Notes: generated by a model from the sequence alone, not told the origin. Shown: positions 41,769 to 51,055, counted from the stretch's first letter. The stretch is 53,218 bases of DNA from Vibrio brasiliensis LMG 20546 (GCF_000189255.1 NZ_AEVS01000007.1:1-53218); one strand, 5' to 3'. Numbers and translations are program-made.

Positions 41769-41796
41769 CCATTTTTCAGGAAGTAAATGGCTTAGG
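41763..41796 (+). promoter_or_regulatory. hairpin in the nadB leader
   Basis: CCT-T-AGCCATTT (41763-41774) pairs with AAATGGCT-T-AGG (41785-41796), with one T.T mismatch and a 10-base loop. No T-run follows, so it is not a simple terminator; it could control ribosome access or processing. Confidence 0.55.
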
Positions 41797-41826
41797 TACA
41801 ACTTAACTCGGGAATAATAAAGTTTT

Positions 41827-43440
41827 ATGAACGCAAACCGTGAACATCAGTGTGATGTGTTAGTGGTGGGTAGTGGCGCAGCAGGTCTATCGTTAGCGTT
41901 GCGTGTCGCAGAATACGGCAAAGTCATCGTGCTGAGCAAAGGAGCTCGCAGCGAAGGGGCTACCTATTATGCGCAGGGTGGTATTGCCGCCGTTTTCGAT
42001 GAATCCGATAGTATTGAGTCACATGTTCAAGATACCTTGATCGCTGGCGCTGGCATATGCGAACAAGAGACCGTTGAGTTTATTGCCCGCAACGCAAAAG
42101 AGTGTGTGCAATGGCTTATCGATGGCGGTGTACCATTTGACCGTGAAGAGGACGACAGTGATGAAGCGCCTCGTTACCACTTGACCAGAGAAGGTGGCCA
42201 CAGTCATCGCCGTATTTTACATGCAGCCGATGCAACAGGCATGGCAATGCAGACCTCACTACAAGATAACGTTCATAATCATCCGAACATCACAGTATTA
42301 GAGCGTCACAATGCTCTCGACTTAATCACGGAAGATAAAGTGGGTGGTGACAGTAAAAAAATCGTCGGTGCTTACATCTGGAACCGTAACCAAGAACATG
42401 TTGAAACCGTCCGTTCTAAGTTTGTCGTTCTGGCAACGGGTGGTGCATCAAAAGTGTACCAATACACCTCAAACCCTGATGTTTCTTCAGGTGATGGCAT
42501 CGCTATGGCGTGGCGTGCGGGTTGCCGTGTAGCTAACATGGAGTTCAACCAATTCCACCCGACTTGTCTATATCACCCTGAAGCTCGCAACTTCCTGCTA
42601 ACCGAAGCACTACGTGGAGAGGGGGCTTACCTTCGTCGACCTGATGGCTCACGCTTTATGCCTGATTTCGATCCGCGTGAGGAACTCGCACCGCGTGACG
42701 TGGTTGCCCGAGCTATCGACTTTGAGATGAAACGCCTTGGTGCAGATTGCATGTATCTGGATATTAGCCATAAGCCAGCCGATTTCATTGAGAAACATTT
42801 CCCAACCATCAACACACGTCTGCTGGACCTTGGTATCGATATGACCAAGGAGCCGATCCCTGTCGTACCTGCAGCCCATTACACATGTGGTGGTGTCATG
42901 GTAGAGCAGACCGGTCAAACCGACCTGTCTCAACTGTATGCAATTGGTGAAGTGAGCTACACAGGTTTGCATGGCGCTAACCGCATGGCCTCTAACTCTT
43001 TACTGGAATGTGTCGTCTACGCATGGGCAGCAGCAAATGACATCATCGCAAACCTCGATACTGCGACTTTGCCTCCGACGCTACCCGCTTGGGATGAGAG
43101 TCAGGTAAGCTGCTCTGACGAAGAGGTTGTTATCCAGCACAACTGGCATGAGCTACGCCTGTTTATGTGGGATTACATGGGCATTGTAAGAACCGATAAA
43201 CGCCTGGAGCGTGCACTGCGCCGTATTCAACTTCTGCAGCAAGAAACCCACGAATACTACAGTAACTTCAAGGTTTCTAATAACTTGCTAGAGCTACGTA
43301 ACCTGTTACAAGTTGCCGAGCTCATGGTGAGATGCGCCATGGAACGTAAGGAAAGTCGTGGCTTGCACTACACCTTAGATTACCCAGAGCTTGCAGAAAA
43401 CAGCGGACCAACAATCCTAGAGCCTGAAAAGCTAAAATAA
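41827..43440 (+). CDS. nadB: L-aspartate oxidase
   Basis: A 537-residue flavoprotein of the succinate dehydrogenase/fumarate reductase class. The FAD-binding [21 protein letters not shown] is at the N-terminus; [42 protein letters not shown] and the catalytic HYTCGGVMV follow, with [18 protein letters not shown] for the second FAD contact. The C-terminal helical domain (about 430-530) completes it. It oxidises aspartate to iminoaspartate, the first step of quinolinate and NAD synthesis with NadA. It is divergent from rpoE, as in enterics. Confidence 0.98.
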   Translation: MNANREHQCDVLVVGSGAAGLSLALRVAEYGKVIVLSKGARSEGATYYAQGGIAAVFDESDSIESHVQDTLIAGAGICEQETVEFIARNAKECVQWLIDGGVPFDREEDDSDEAPRYHLTREGGHSHRRILHAADATGMAMQTSLQDNVHNHPNITVLERHNALDLITEDKVGGDSKKIVGAYIWNRNQEHVETVRSKFVVLATGGASKVYQYTSNPDVSSGDGIAMAWRAGCRVANMEFNQFHPTCLYHPEARNFLLTEALRGEGAYLRRPDGSRFMPDFDPREELAPRDVVARAIDFEMKRLGADCMYLDISHKPADFIEKHFPTINTRLLDLGIDMTKEPIPVVPAAHYTCGGVMVEQTGQTDLSQLYAIGEVSYTGLHGANRMASNSLLECVVYAWAAANDIIANLDTATLPPTLPAWDESQVSCSDEEVVIQHNWHELRLFMWDYMGIVRTDKRLERALRRIQLLQQETHEYYSNFKVSNNLLELRNLLQVAELMVRCAMERKESRGLHYTLDYPELAENSGPTILEPEKLK

Positions 43441-43443
43441 AAC

Positions 43444-43468
43444 AAAGGGAGCCTAGTGCTCCCTTTTT
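43444..43468. terminator. bidirectional terminator nadB / ygfX
   Basis: AAAGGGAGC (43444-43452) pairs with GCTCCCTTT (43458-43466) around loop CTAGT, with T residues after. The loop holds the minus-strand stop codon of the ygfX-like gene (43453-43455). Confidence 0.85.
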
Positions 43469-43851
43469 AACATCACCACCAGCTCACGGTATTTCGCCTC
43501 GGGCAGAGAATCCCGCCATAGCATCACTCTGTGACTGTCCTTATGAAGAATCAGTAAACCTACCGGCAACAAGGTGAACACCACTTTTCGTATGTTGTGT
43601 AGTCCGTCTGCCAATTGATACTGGGTCGCTGATACGAAGTTCACCTCGCCTTGCAAAGATTCAAGCAATAGTGGTTCACAACGATCCTGCTTAAAAAGAA
43701 GATATACGAGATAAACGGTCGCCACTAATGGCAATGAAGAGAGAATGGCAATTGAAAAGGCCAATACCAGTAGCAAGGCATTGGCCTGAGAAGCGATAAA
43801 TGAAGGAGCTAAAGTGACCTTAACGCACTTTGCTGAGGTTATGGGCGACAA
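43453..43851 (-). CDS. ygfX: YgfX-like (CptA) membrane protein
   Basis: A protein of about 132 residues, poorly conserved. Two membrane helices are predicted (about 24-41, ALLLVLAFSIAILSSLPL, and 44-54), followed by a cytosolic part with LLLESLQGEVNFVSATQYQL and the C-terminal WRDSLPEAKYRELVVML, which resembles the WxDSxxxxxWRxL ending of E. coli YgfX. Position immediately downstream of sdhE (ygfY) supports the call. The start is uncertain: the first possible codon is a TTG at 43851, inside sdhE (32-base overlap), and no ATG or GTG lies in frame nearby. Confidence 0.7.
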   Translation of the reverse strand: MSPITSAKCVKVTLAPSFIASQANALLLVLAFSIAILSSLPLVATVYLVYLLFKQDRCEPLLLESLQGEVNFVSATQYQLADGLHNIRKVVFTLLPVGLLILHKDSHRVMLWRDSLPEAKYRELVVMLKREH

Positions 43852-44080
43852 TCTTATCCACCATCGAAGCGTGGCCTAAGTTCTCGCTACGACCATGACC
43901 CATAATCCAGGTAAACAAATCCGGGTCATCGCACTCTAACAAAGACACAAAATCACGTTGTTCGTTTTCTTGTAGGCCATCAAAGCATTCTTCAAAAAAT
44001 GGCATAATCACAACGTCGAGCTCTAACATTCCACGGCGACATGCCCATTTAATACGCGCTTTTTGTTCTGCGGTATACAT
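43820..44080 (-). CDS. sdhE: FAD assembly factor SdhE
   Basis: An 86-residue single-domain helical protein. The RGxxE motif that contacts the flavoprotein is present in KWACRRGMLELDVVIMPFFE, and DLFTWIMGHG is the second conserved stretch. It promotes covalent FAD attachment to SdhA (and FrdA). It is followed by the overlapping ygfX-like gene and is divergent from ygfZ, the same order as the ygfX-ygfY-ygfZ locus of E. coli. A GAGGA site precedes the ATG. Confidence 0.96.
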   Translation of the reverse strand: MYTAEQKARIKWACRRGMLELDVVIMPFFEECFDGLQENEQRDFVSLLECDDPDLFTWIMGHGRSENLGHASMVDKIVAHNLSKVR

Positions 44081-44281
44081 TCTAATTCCTCACCTAATCG
44101 GTTGTTTGCGCCGAGTGTAACAAGCAAATTAATTCACAACTAGTGCGCTAGTCACACTCCCGAATAAGGTCATCATTTTCATTCATTGCGACTAGAATTA
44201 ATGGCACACAACTCTAAAGGTTGTTTATCACTAGGGATAGGCGATAACATACGCCCATCAACTATTTACTAGGTAACAAAC

Positions 44282-45250
44282 ATGGATTGGCACAACGACT
44301 TTGCACCTCTTCAACTCGCGTCAAATGATGCAATTCCACAACTGGCTATTGCTCCGTTAAACTCTTGGGGCGCAATAACTATGATTGGGGATGATAAAAA
44401 GTCCTACCTACAAGGCCAGGTTACCTGTGATGTCGTCACTCTAGAGCCACACTTATCAACCTTTGGTGCACACTGTGACGCAAAAGGTAAGGTGTGGAGT
44501 GTATTCCGCCTTTTCCATCACAACGGTGGCTATGCGATGTTTCAGCCAACATCTGTTATTGACAAAGAGCTGGCTGAAATTAAGAAATATGCAATCTTCT
44601 CTAAAGTCGAGATTAAGCAAAGCGAAGAGATCGCTCTTGGTGTGATGGGTGAGAAAGCGACAGAGTTCATCGATAGCCTCTCTTCACAAACTGGCGACGT
44701 GCGTCCTGTTGAAGGTGGCACAGCAGTAAAAATTGATGAGCAACGCTGGCTATTACTTGTTGCTCCAGATGCCGCAGAGCAGCTAGTCACAACAAGTCAG
44801 GCTGACAAAGTCAACGAGTCACTTTGGACCTTGCTCGATATTAAAGCCGGTCTGCCAATCCTGACTGCTGAGCAGCAGAATGAGCATATTCCTCAAGCAC
44901 TGAATGTTCAGGCCGTCGATGGTATTAGCTTCACTAAAGGCTGCTATACAGGCCAAGAAACCGTAGCACGCGCTAAATATCGCGGAATCAACAAGCGCGC
45001 TCTGTTTATTGTTAAAGGTGAGGCCCAACAAGATATCCCAGCGAATGCAGAACTTGAGCGCGCGGTGGGTGAAAACTGGCGTAGCGCAGGTAAACTTCTC
45101 GCTAGCTACCGTTTCAGCGACAACCAGGCTATCGCACTTGTTGTCCTGCCAAATAATCTTGAGGATGACACTCAACTACGCCTGAAAGACCAAGCAGATA
45201 GCCATTGGTCATTTGCTCCACTTCCTTACTCTTTGCAAGATGATGAGTAG
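44282..45250 (+). CDS. ygfZ: tRNA-modifying protein YgfZ
   Basis: A 322-residue folate-binding protein of the GcvT/COG0354 family. The diagnostic [17 protein letters not shown] (KGCYxGQE with the redox-active Cys) is at about 220-236. The N-terminal part has [21 protein letters not shown] and TCDVVTL. It supports Fe-S enzymes such as MiaB using tetrahydrofolate. Its last codons overlap the start of the YbaK-like gene (ATGATGAGTAG), so the two are translationally coupled. Confidence 0.96.
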   Translation: MDWHNDFAPLQLASNDAIPQLAIAPLNSWGAITMIGDDKKSYLQGQVTCDVVTLEPHLSTFGAHCDAKGKVWSVFRLFHHNGGYAMFQPTSVIDKELAEIKKYAIFSKVEIKQSEEIALGVMGEKATEFIDSLSSQTGDVRPVEGGTAVKIDEQRWLLLVAPDAAEQLVTTSQADKVNESLWTLLDIKAGLPILTAEQQNEHIPQALNVQAVDGISFTKGCYTGQETVARAKYRGINKRALFIVKGEAQQDIPANAELERAVGENWRSAGKLLASYRFSDNQAIALVVLPNNLEDDTQLRLKDQADSHWSFAPLPYSLQDDE

Positions 45251-45719
45251 TACCTTCTCTACCCATATCACTCAGTACCTTGAGTCTCAGCAGGTGAACT
45301 TTCGCCTGCTGCCCCACCAACGTCCCGCGACCACCATTGAAGATGCAGCAATGCAGCGAGGTATTCGTCCAGGCCAAATGGTTAAGTCGATCGTGCTTCG
45401 AGATATGAGCAATCGTTATGCTATCGCCTGTGCTCCGGGAGATCAGTCCGTCGATCCCAAGAAAGTGAGATCATTGCTGGATTGGCGCCGTATGACCTGC
45501 GTTTCTATGGAAGAAGTGGCAAGCTTAACCGGTTATCAAATCGGTACCGTGGTGCCTATCTTGCTACGCACACCAATGATCATTGTGTTTGATCAACAGT
45601 TACTCAGTGAGCCTGAAGTAACCATAAGTAGTGGATCAAACATGGCTGGAATCGCACTGCAATGTGAAGATTTGATCCGACTCTGTCAGCCTAAGATTGC
45701 CAACATATGTCGTGAGTAG
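45243..45719 (+). CDS. YbaK/ProX-type aminoacyl-tRNA deacylase
   Basis: A 158-residue single-domain protein of the tRNA-editing YbaK/EbsC/ProX-associated fold. [22 protein letters not shown] carries the conserved Lys (K of VKSIVL), followed by [21 protein letters not shown] and [11 protein letters not shown], the GxxxGxVxP motif. Such proteins clear mischarged tRNAs, but the amino-acid specificity cannot be read from the sequence. The start is at 45243 (or the adjacent ATG at 45240), inside the end of ygfZ. Upstream in-frame codons are unlikely because they extend further into ygfZ. Confidence 0.85.
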   Translation: MSSTFSTHITQYLESQQVNFRLLPHQRPATTIEDAAMQRGIRPGQMVKSIVLRDMSNRYAIACAPGDQSVDPKKVRSLLDWRRMTCVSMEEVASLTGYQIGTVVPILLRTPMIIVFDQQLLSEPEVTISSGSNMAGIALQCEDLIRLCQPKIANICRE

Positions 45720-45843
45720 CCCAGCCCGGAGCAACATAGGTGCATATCAAAGCAAATTATTGCAAACGATTTCATCAATTGGTGATTAGCATCTCATGCT
45801 TTATCATTAGTCGTTAAATTTTTATTCATTTTAAAAGCATAAG

Positions 45844-46067
45844 TAGTCACGAGCATTTTTTTGCAGTATTCTGCCTGTGTTGGTTAAAGTTCGATCAAGG
45901 AAGCATTTCCTTGAACGACACTCGCTTAAGAGTCGGTATGTAACTCATTAGGCGACGTGCAATCCTTCTCCAACAAAAAAAAGTGAATCCACTGATTGTT
46001 TCAGGACATCCACTTTTTGTGTAATGCATCTGTGACTATTCGCCCGCCTTGAAGCGGGCTTTTTTTT
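45844..46067 (+). ncRNA. candidate small RNA
   Basis: A possible promoter (TAGTCA 45844-45849, 17 bases, TATTCT 45867-45872) would start an RNA near 45878. It has a closing stem TGTTGG/CCAACA (45878-45883 with 45970-45975) around a perfect 8-bp hairpin TCAAGGAA-GCAT-TTCCTTGA (45895-45914), a second hairpin AAAAAGTG/CACTTTTT (45978-46018), and a strong terminator (46042-46067), total about 190 bases. No ORF. I do not recognise a family. The alternative is the long 3' end of the YbaK-like transcript. Confidence 0.45.
46042..46067 (+). terminator. intrinsic terminator
   Basis: GCCCGC (46042-46047) pairs with GCGGGC (46054-46059), loop CTTGAA, followed by eight T. No coding region lies within 300 bases upstream, so it probably ends an untranslated RNA. 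Confidence 0.9.
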
Positions 46068-46357
46068 GTAAAATTTAACACTAAATTAGCATCTAATTAA
46101 AAAGTTAAACTATTCTTAAAACTGTCACATAGTTAAGGCTTAATATTTCACGGTTAAGGCCTTATACAAGTTCCTAGAACAGAACATAAATGAGGTAATT
46201 ATCACAATAATTTGGATATTTATCCGTGAATTTGCCTACAGCAACACAAATATCCAAACTAGCCAATTTTGACTGCATATTCCCCCATCACAATCACACT
46301 ATTAACGGCGGGAACTAAGTATAATTTGCAGTGCTTGCTAAACATAAGGACAAATGT
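46068..46357. other. AT-rich intergenic region
   Basis: About 290 bases between the terminator and the next small gene. It is AT-rich and presumably holds the promoter of that gene; I see no confident element in it. Confidence 0.5.
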
Positions 46358-46564
46358 ATGAGACTGTTTAAGCGCTATACACCAGGTATGATTGCTAAAC
46401 ACATTAGTCGGCTATTTAAAGGAAGGATTTACATCTACGGAGTGGGTAAATTTGAGTTTGATAATGGTAAGCTCATCTTGCCAGAAAAGGCTGAACGTAG
46501 GCATTTCCAAGCGGTAAAAGAGATTAACAACGAAATCATGAAACTCCGCTGCGCTTACGCATAA
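46358..46564 (+). CDS. small basic protein of unknown function
   Basis: A 68-residue protein, start ATG at 46358 with AAGGA 7 bases before. An upstream in-frame GTG at 46331 lacks a ribosome site. It is strongly basic at the N-terminus (MRLFKRYTPGMIAKHISRLFKGR), has a short beta-like core (IYIYGVGKFEFDNGKLILP) and a C-terminal helix (RHFQAVKEINNEIMKLRCAYA). No membrane segment or signal peptide. Not recognised. Codon use and ribosome site suggest a real gene. It is convergent with ubiI across a shared hairpin. Confidence 0.7.
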   Translation: MRLFKRYTPGMIAKHISRLFKGRIYIYGVGKFEFDNGKLILPEKAERRHFQAVKEINNEIMKLRCAYA

Positions 46565-46574
46565 CAGAATTTAA

Positions 46575-46599
46575 AAAGGGTTGGCATTGCCAACCCTTT
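46575..46599 (-). terminator. ubiI operon terminator (shared)
   Basis: An 11-bp perfect stem AAAGGGTTGGC/GCCAACCCTTT (46575-46585 with 46589-46599) with a 3-base loop. On the minus strand it continues in T residues, 4 bases after the ubiI stop; it may also act on the small plus-strand gene. Confidence 0.85.
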
Positions 46600-46603
46600 C
46601 CAT

Positions 46604-47836
46604 TTAGTGAGTTTGAGATTTTATTCCTGAACGCTGTGCCAGTTTTGGCAGGTCACCTTTAAGACCAAGTGCTCGTTTCATAATCTCATCTTTTGCTCCA
46701 GGAAGCTGGCCAGCTAGCTTCATTCCGATACCTCGTATCAGCTTCTTAGCTGGATTGTTTCCTTCGAACAGATCTTTAAAGCCTTGCATTGCCGCGATCA
46801 TCTTAGCCGCTTCAGCTTTACGCCAACGCTCATATCCACGCAGATTTCTCTTAGTACCAAAGTCTTCACCCTGCTGCCACACTTCTAATACTTGTTGAGC
46901 AAGGCTAGCAGCATCAAGCAGACCTAAGTTAACCCCCTGACCCGCTAATGGGTGAATGGTATGTGCAGCGTCGCCAACCAATGCAACACGTTCAGTGACA
47001 AAATCACGTGCGTAACGCATTTTTAGTGGAAATGCGAAACGCTCACCAACCACTTCACACAAGCCAAGTCGATTATCAAATTCTGCCGTCAGGACTTTAC
47101 TGAACTCACTGTCTGACATACTCAGTAGACGTTCAGCGCGATTAGGCTCTGTAGACCAGACAATAGAGCTCAGGTTCTCTTCACCTAGTGGCAAGAAAGC
47201 TAATGGGCCCTGTGCAGTAAAGGTTTGACGAGCTACGCGATTATGAGGCTCCGCAGTGCGAACGTTTGCCACAATCGCGCTATGGCCGTAATCCCAATGT
47301 GTAAGTGGTATATCCTGTTGCTTTCTGACCCAAGAGTTAGCGCCATCAGCACCGACAACAAGTTTTGCCGTCAGAGACTGCCCATTATCAAGAGTCAGCC
47401 AGGCTTCACTTTCTCCGATAGCCATTGAGGCACACTTTGCAGGCATAAACAGAGATACGTTGCTTTGCTGCTTCACCTGTTCTAGCAGTGCCAGTTGAAT
47501 CACTCGGTTCTCAACAATATGGCCAAGATCAGGTTGTGCGAGCTGCTGTGCTTCAAACTCGATACGAGCAAAACTATCTTGCTCCCACACTTCCATTGCC
47601 ACATAAGGGGCAGCTCGACGCTGCATGATACCTTGCCACGCCCCAAGATTTCTCAGAATCGTTTCGCTAGAACGACTCAGGGCCGATACACGCACGTCAG
47701 GTAGCACGTCGAGTTCGCTAGACGGTTCGCGACTTTCAATTACCGCGATACGCAGGTCAGTATCTTTGAACGCAGAGGCAAGCGCCAGGCCTACCATACC
47801 ACCGCCAACAATGGCGATATCTACACTTTGCATCAT
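46604..47836 (-). CDS. ubiI: 2-octaprenylphenol hydroxylase UbiI (VisC)
   Basis: A 410-residue flavin monooxygenase of the UbiH/COQ6 family. The Rossmann start is DIAIVGGGMVGLALASAF, then the second FAD motif VGADGANSWVR and the third LVGDAAHTIHPLAGQGVNLG. Alignment by eye to E. coli VisC is good (MEVWEQDSFARI, GHIVENRVIQLALL, KDLFEGNNP). It hydroxylates C5 of the ubiquinone ring. Two ATG codons begin it (47836, 47833). It is 24 bases downstream of ubiH in one operon. Confidence 0.96.
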   Translation of the reverse strand: MMQSVDIAIVGGGMVGLALASAFKDTDLRIAVIESREPSSELDVLPDVRVSALSRSSETILRNLGAWQGIMQRRAAPYVAMEVWEQDSFARIEFEAQQLAQPDLGHIVENRVIQLALLEQVKQQSNVSLFMPAKCASMAIGESEAWLTLDNGQSLTAKLVVGADGANSWVRKQQDIPLTHWDYGHSAIVANVRTAEPHNRVARQTFTAQGPLAFLPLGEENLSSIVWSTEPNRAERLLSMSDSEFSKVLTAEFDNRLGLCEVVGERFAFPLKMRYARDFVTERVALVGDAAHTIHPLAGQGVNLGLLDAASLAQQVLEVWQQGEDFGTKRNLRGYERWRKAEAAKMIAAMQGFKDLFEGNNPAKKLIRGIGMKLAGQLPGAKDEIMKRALGLKGDLPKLAQRSGIKSQTH

Positions 47837-47860
47837 ATCTTTATGTCCTTGTCGATGCCT

Positions 47861-49039
47861 CTAACGAGACACCAAACCTAATGTTCTTCTTAACAGTGGC
47901 GTCTTGAGTACTGGCAGATTGTCCATAGCAAATAGCCCTAAATTTCGACCAATTCGTGTTGCAAGATAATCATTTGAAAACAGGTGCACCAAGGAAGAAG
48001 TCATAGCTATGGTCGCGTGGCGGTCTTCTCTTCTCAACTGTTTAAAGTGCTTCAACACCTTGTAGCTACCTACATCCCCGGCAGCGTGAGCAACAATGCT
48101 CTCCGCCAGAGTAGCAACATCTCTAATGCCTAAGTTAAACCCTTGACCAGCAATAGGATGTAGAGTCTGAGCGGCATTACCAACAACCGCAAAGCGATGA
48201 GAAACATTCTGCTGACGATAGCGTAACAGCAGTGGGTAACTCGCTCGCTGACCGACTTTTTTCAAGCCACCTAATCGCCAGCCGAATGCAGACTGAAGCT
48301 GCGCAAGGAACTGCTCATCACTGTATCCCATGACTTCCGTTGCCTGTTCTGGTCGCAGGCACCACACCAATGACATTCGTCCTTCGGACATTGGTAACAA
48401 GGCGACGGGGCCGGAATCAGTGAAACGTTCAAACGCTTGACCATTGTGGGCAAGTTCGGTGGTGATATTGGCGATAACCGCCACTTGGTCAAAATCGTGC
48501 TCAGTGAGCTCTAAGCCTACTTGCTGACAACAAGTCGAGATAGCACCATCCGCTGCGACTAACAGTTTACCCTCAACCGCTGTGTCATTAGTGAGTGTGA
48601 CTTGTACTTTTGTCTCCTCACGAATGACTTGGCTAACGGATGACTGAATCAGTTCAATATTGTTATCAAGCTGGGCTTGTTGATGATAGATACGACCCAC
48701 ATCAGCCAGTTCAACCACATAACCTAATGCCTCCAACCCAACCTCTTGAGTATCAATATCAGTCATCCCGGCATGAGAGCGGTCAGAGACATGAATATGT
48801 TCAATCGGGGTTGCAACTTTCGCAATTTCATCCCACAAACCGAATTGCTTCAAGATAGAAACAGTGCCATAGGAGAGCGCAATAGAGCGGGAGTCAAACC
48901 CAGGGTGCGCCTGATGATCAACCTGAAATGGCTCTATCACGGCAATAGACAAAGGTTGTTGAGAGAGCTTGTTAATTGCCAGCGCCAGGGTCATCCCCGC
49001 CATCGCGCCACCAGCAATAACGACATCAAACTGCTTCAT
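47861..49039 (-). CDS. ubiH: 2-octaprenyl-6-methoxyphenol hydroxylase UbiH
   Basis: A 392-residue paralogue of UbiI with the same three FAD motifs: DVVIAGGAMAGMTLALAI (with Ala in place of the second Gly), VAADGAISTCCQQVG and VVGNAAQTLHPIAGQGFNLGIRD. The DSRSIALSYGTVSILKQFGLW segment is typical of UbiH. It hydroxylates C1 of the quinone ring, an aerobic step. It is 11 bases downstream of the ygfB gene; the pepP gene that lies between ygfB and ubiH in E. coli is missing. Confidence 0.96.
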   Translation of the reverse strand: MKQFDVVIAGGAMAGMTLALAINKLSQQPLSIAVIEPFQVDHQAHPGFDSRSIALSYGTVSILKQFGLWDEIAKVATPIEHIHVSDRSHAGMTDIDTQEVGLEALGYVVELADVGRIYHQQAQLDNNIELIQSSVSQVIREETKVQVTLTNDTAVEGKLLVAADGAISTCCQQVGLELTEHDFDQVAVIANITTELAHNGQAFERFTDSGPVALLPMSEGRMSLVWCLRPEQATEVMGYSDEQFLAQLQSAFGWRLGGLKKVGQRASYPLLLRYRQQNVSHRFAVVGNAAQTLHPIAGQGFNLGIRDVATLAESIVAHAAGDVGSYKVLKHFKQLRREDRHATIAMTSSLVHLFSNDYLATRIGRNLGLFAMDNLPVLKTPLLRRTLGLVSR

Positions 49040-49050
49040 CGGGATACCTA

Positions 49051-49626
49051 TTAATGAATCGTTGGAGCCTGTTTCTCGGCCGGCTTTTGACCAAACTCAG
49101 CGTGAATAGTTAACACACACGCTTTAACGTGCTCGATCACCTGCTCAAGCAATTGAGCTTGTTCTTCAAGGTCATCGTCTTCATCAATACCAAGCTTGGC
49201 GATCTCTTCTAAATCTGCCAGTGCTTCTTTGACATCACTTGATGCTTTGCTTAATGCAGCATTGATAAGACCAAGACCAGAAATAAAGTGATTAACCCAC
49301 TCAGCTAAACCGTCAGCGACATCAAATAGAGTGGCACTTGCTTCTTCATCTGGAAGTAGCATCTCTAGATCCATACCAGAACCAGTCAATTCTTGGGTGG
49401 TTGCATCTAGTGTTGCTTCCGCCAACTGCAAAGCTTTGCTTGGCCAGCCCATACCCTCACTCACATAGTCATAGACAAGTGGCTGCCAGCTTTTATCTGT
49501 CAGGCTTAAACCGCCACTGAGCATTCCAGTCAACAGGCCGTGAAGTTCTGCAGGGTTTACTGCTAAGCCAGCAGACTGTAATTCACTGGCAAATGTCAGA
49601 TAATCAGGTAGTTTGGTGTCGCTCAT
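49051..49626 (-). CDS. ygfB: YgfB/YecA family (UPF0149) protein
   Basis: A 191-residue acidic helical protein of the UPF0149 family: [29 protein letters not shown] with the conserved EXHGLLTG, then [13 protein letters not shown] and the C-terminal [20 protein letters not shown]. No SEC-C metal tail. Molecular role unclear; the family is linked to the ubi operon by position. It begins the ygfB-ubiH-ubiI transcript and is divergent from zapA. Confidence 0.93.
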   Translation of the reverse strand: MSDTKLPDYLTFASELQSAGLAVNPAELHGLLTGMLSGGLSLTDKSWQPLVYDYVSEGMGWPSKALQLAEATLDATTQELTGSGMDLEMLLPDEEASATLFDVADGLAEWVNHFISGLGLINAALSKASSDVKEALADLEEIAKLGIDEDDDLEEQAQLLEQVIEHVKACVLTIHAEFGQKPAEKQAPTIH

Positions 49627-49863
49627 TGCTATGACCTAAAATAAAATAAATATCCTCAATCGTATCACTTACCAAAGCAGGCGAAAACGCGTGATTGTGC
49701 AATTGTGGGTAGCATTTACACAAATTGCCCAATTACTGTGTTATTACACACTGATTTTGGTCAGGGCTTCGTGAAAAGCTTGAATCTTAATAAGGCTTTT
49801 TCTATAGTTTCTCCCTCGGTGATTATCTGCTTTATCACCTTAGACAACAGATATAGAGTCGGT

Positions 49864-50172
49864 ATGAGTAATCAAGCGGTAGAAGTCGAAATCTTAGGCA
49901 AATTAACTCGTGTAAACTGTCCTGCAGGACAAGAAGAGTCTTTGATCAATGCAGCAGCACGTCTGGATGATCGCCTGAAAGAACTTGCGGCTAAAACCAA
50001 GATGACGAATGAAGTACAATTACTGACCTTTGTAGCGTTAAACTTTTGCCATGAACTTGAAGTTCGTGACAATGACTCAAAGCAGGAACAGGATGCGATG
50101 GTTGAGCGTATGGAATTGCTCTCTGCATCTTTAGATAATGCCATTAGTAAAGTTAAGCCAGGACAGCAGTAA
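49864..50172 (+). CDS. zapA: cell division protein ZapA
   Basis: A 102-residue FtsZ-ring stabiliser. The start at 49864 (MSNQAVEVEILGKLTRVNCP) gives the family length; the ORF is open for 53 codons more upstream but without similarity. The N-terminal strand pair with NCPAGQEESLINAAARLDDRL is followed by a long C-terminal coiled coil used for tetramer formation. It bundles FtsZ protofilaments. It precedes the 6S RNA gene, a conserved arrangement. Confidence 0.95.
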   Translation: MSNQAVEVEILGKLTRVNCPAGQEESLINAAARLDDRLKELAAKTKMTNEVQLLTFVALNFCHELEVRDNDSKQEQDAMVERMELLSASLDNAISKVKPGQQ

Positions 50173-50189
50173 CCTTTACAGCACAAGAA

Positions 50190-50372
50190 TTTACCCTGGA
50201 GTGTGCGTGAGGGGATTAAGTCCCTGAGCCGATAAGCAATACCCAAGGGTTAGTACTTGATAACTATTGAGCAAGCTCGGCTTGAACCGAGAAGCCTACG
50301 GTTATCTCTGCTGATCCGCCTTGAACCAGCTGGTTCAAGGGTCCATATCTCCAACGGCACTCTGGGGTATCC
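50190..50372 (+). ncRNA. ssrS: 6S RNA
   Basis: About 183 bases between zapA and ygfA, the classical location. The ends pair (ACCCTGGAGTG near 50193 with CACTCTGGGGT ending 50368). The conserved 5' block CCCTGAGCCGATA (from 50222), the apical CTCGGCTTGAACCGAG hairpin (50276-50291) and the CCTTGAACCAGCTGGTTCAAGG stem-like segment (50320-50341, described by position) correspond to E. coli 6S. It binds sigma-70 holoenzyme as an open-promoter mimic in stationary phase, and is normally cotranscribed with the cyclo-ligase gene that follows. Ends are approximate. Confidence 0.93.
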
Positions 50373-50405
50373 CTTTCTCGATACCCAGTAACTATGGGTA
50401 ACGTC

Positions 50406-50993
50406 ATGACTCTTTCACGACAAGACTTACGTAAGATCATTCGCCAGAAGCGCAATTCACTCAGCAGCGATGTGCAATACCTGGCTGGATTAGATCTGGT
50501 AACACAGTTCAAGCAACTGGCGGAAATCACCTCAGCACAACATATCGCTTTGTATATCACGGCTGATGGCGAGATCGACACCAAACCGCTCATCGAGTGG
50601 TTGTGGCAACAGGGAAAAGAGGTGTACCTCCCCGTCATCCACCCATTCTCTCACGGCCATCTGCTTTTTCTCCGCTATGCTAGCAATACCCCTATGGTGC
50701 TCAACCAATACGCGATTGCGGAACCGAAACTCGATCAAACGCAAATCATCCCTGTCGCCCAACTCGACCTCATCTGCACACCTTTGGTTGCTTTTGACGC
50801 TAACGGACATCGCTTAGGTATGGGGGGCGGCTACTATGATCGGACCCTAGAACCTTGGTTCGACTCCAAGCAGGGCCCGAAAGCGATTGGTTTGGCCCAT
50901 GACTGCCAGCAAGTCGACTCGCTGCCAATTGAGTCTTGGGATGTACCTCTGCCTAAAATAGTGACACCAAGCCAGATCTGGGATTGGGAATAA
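50406..50993 (+). CDS. ygfA: 5-formyltetrahydrofolate cyclo-ligase
   Basis: A 195-residue enzyme starting at ATG 50406 (MTLSRQDLRKIIRQKRNSLS); another in-frame ATG lies four codons upstream. Key parts: IALYITADGEIDTKPLIEWL, then the phosphate-binding RLGMGGGYYDRTLEPW near the C-terminus and AHDCQQVDSLPIESWDVPL. It converts 5-formyl-THF to 5,10-methenyl-THF with ATP. It follows the 6S RNA gene, with which it is typically cotranscribed. rpiA is next, 62 bases downstream. Confidence 0.95.
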   Translation: MTLSRQDLRKIIRQKRNSLSSDVQYLAGLDLVTQFKQLAEITSAQHIALYITADGEIDTKPLIEWLWQQGKEVYLPVIHPFSHGHLLFLRYASNTPMVLNQYAIAEPKLDQTQIIPVAQLDLICTPLVAFDANGHRLGMGGGYYDRTLEPWFDSKQGPKAIGLAHDCQQVDSLPIESWDVPLPKIVTPSQIWDWE

Positions 50994-51055
50994 AGGGCAA
51001 TTGAAGCTATAATCGCGCCCGCAATCGATTTTACTACCGCCTCTAGGAGATGAGC

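Noticed and set aside
46068-46357. A tRNA or further RNA gene
   Set aside because: No cloverleaf, box motifs or terminator could be found in this AT-rich stretch.
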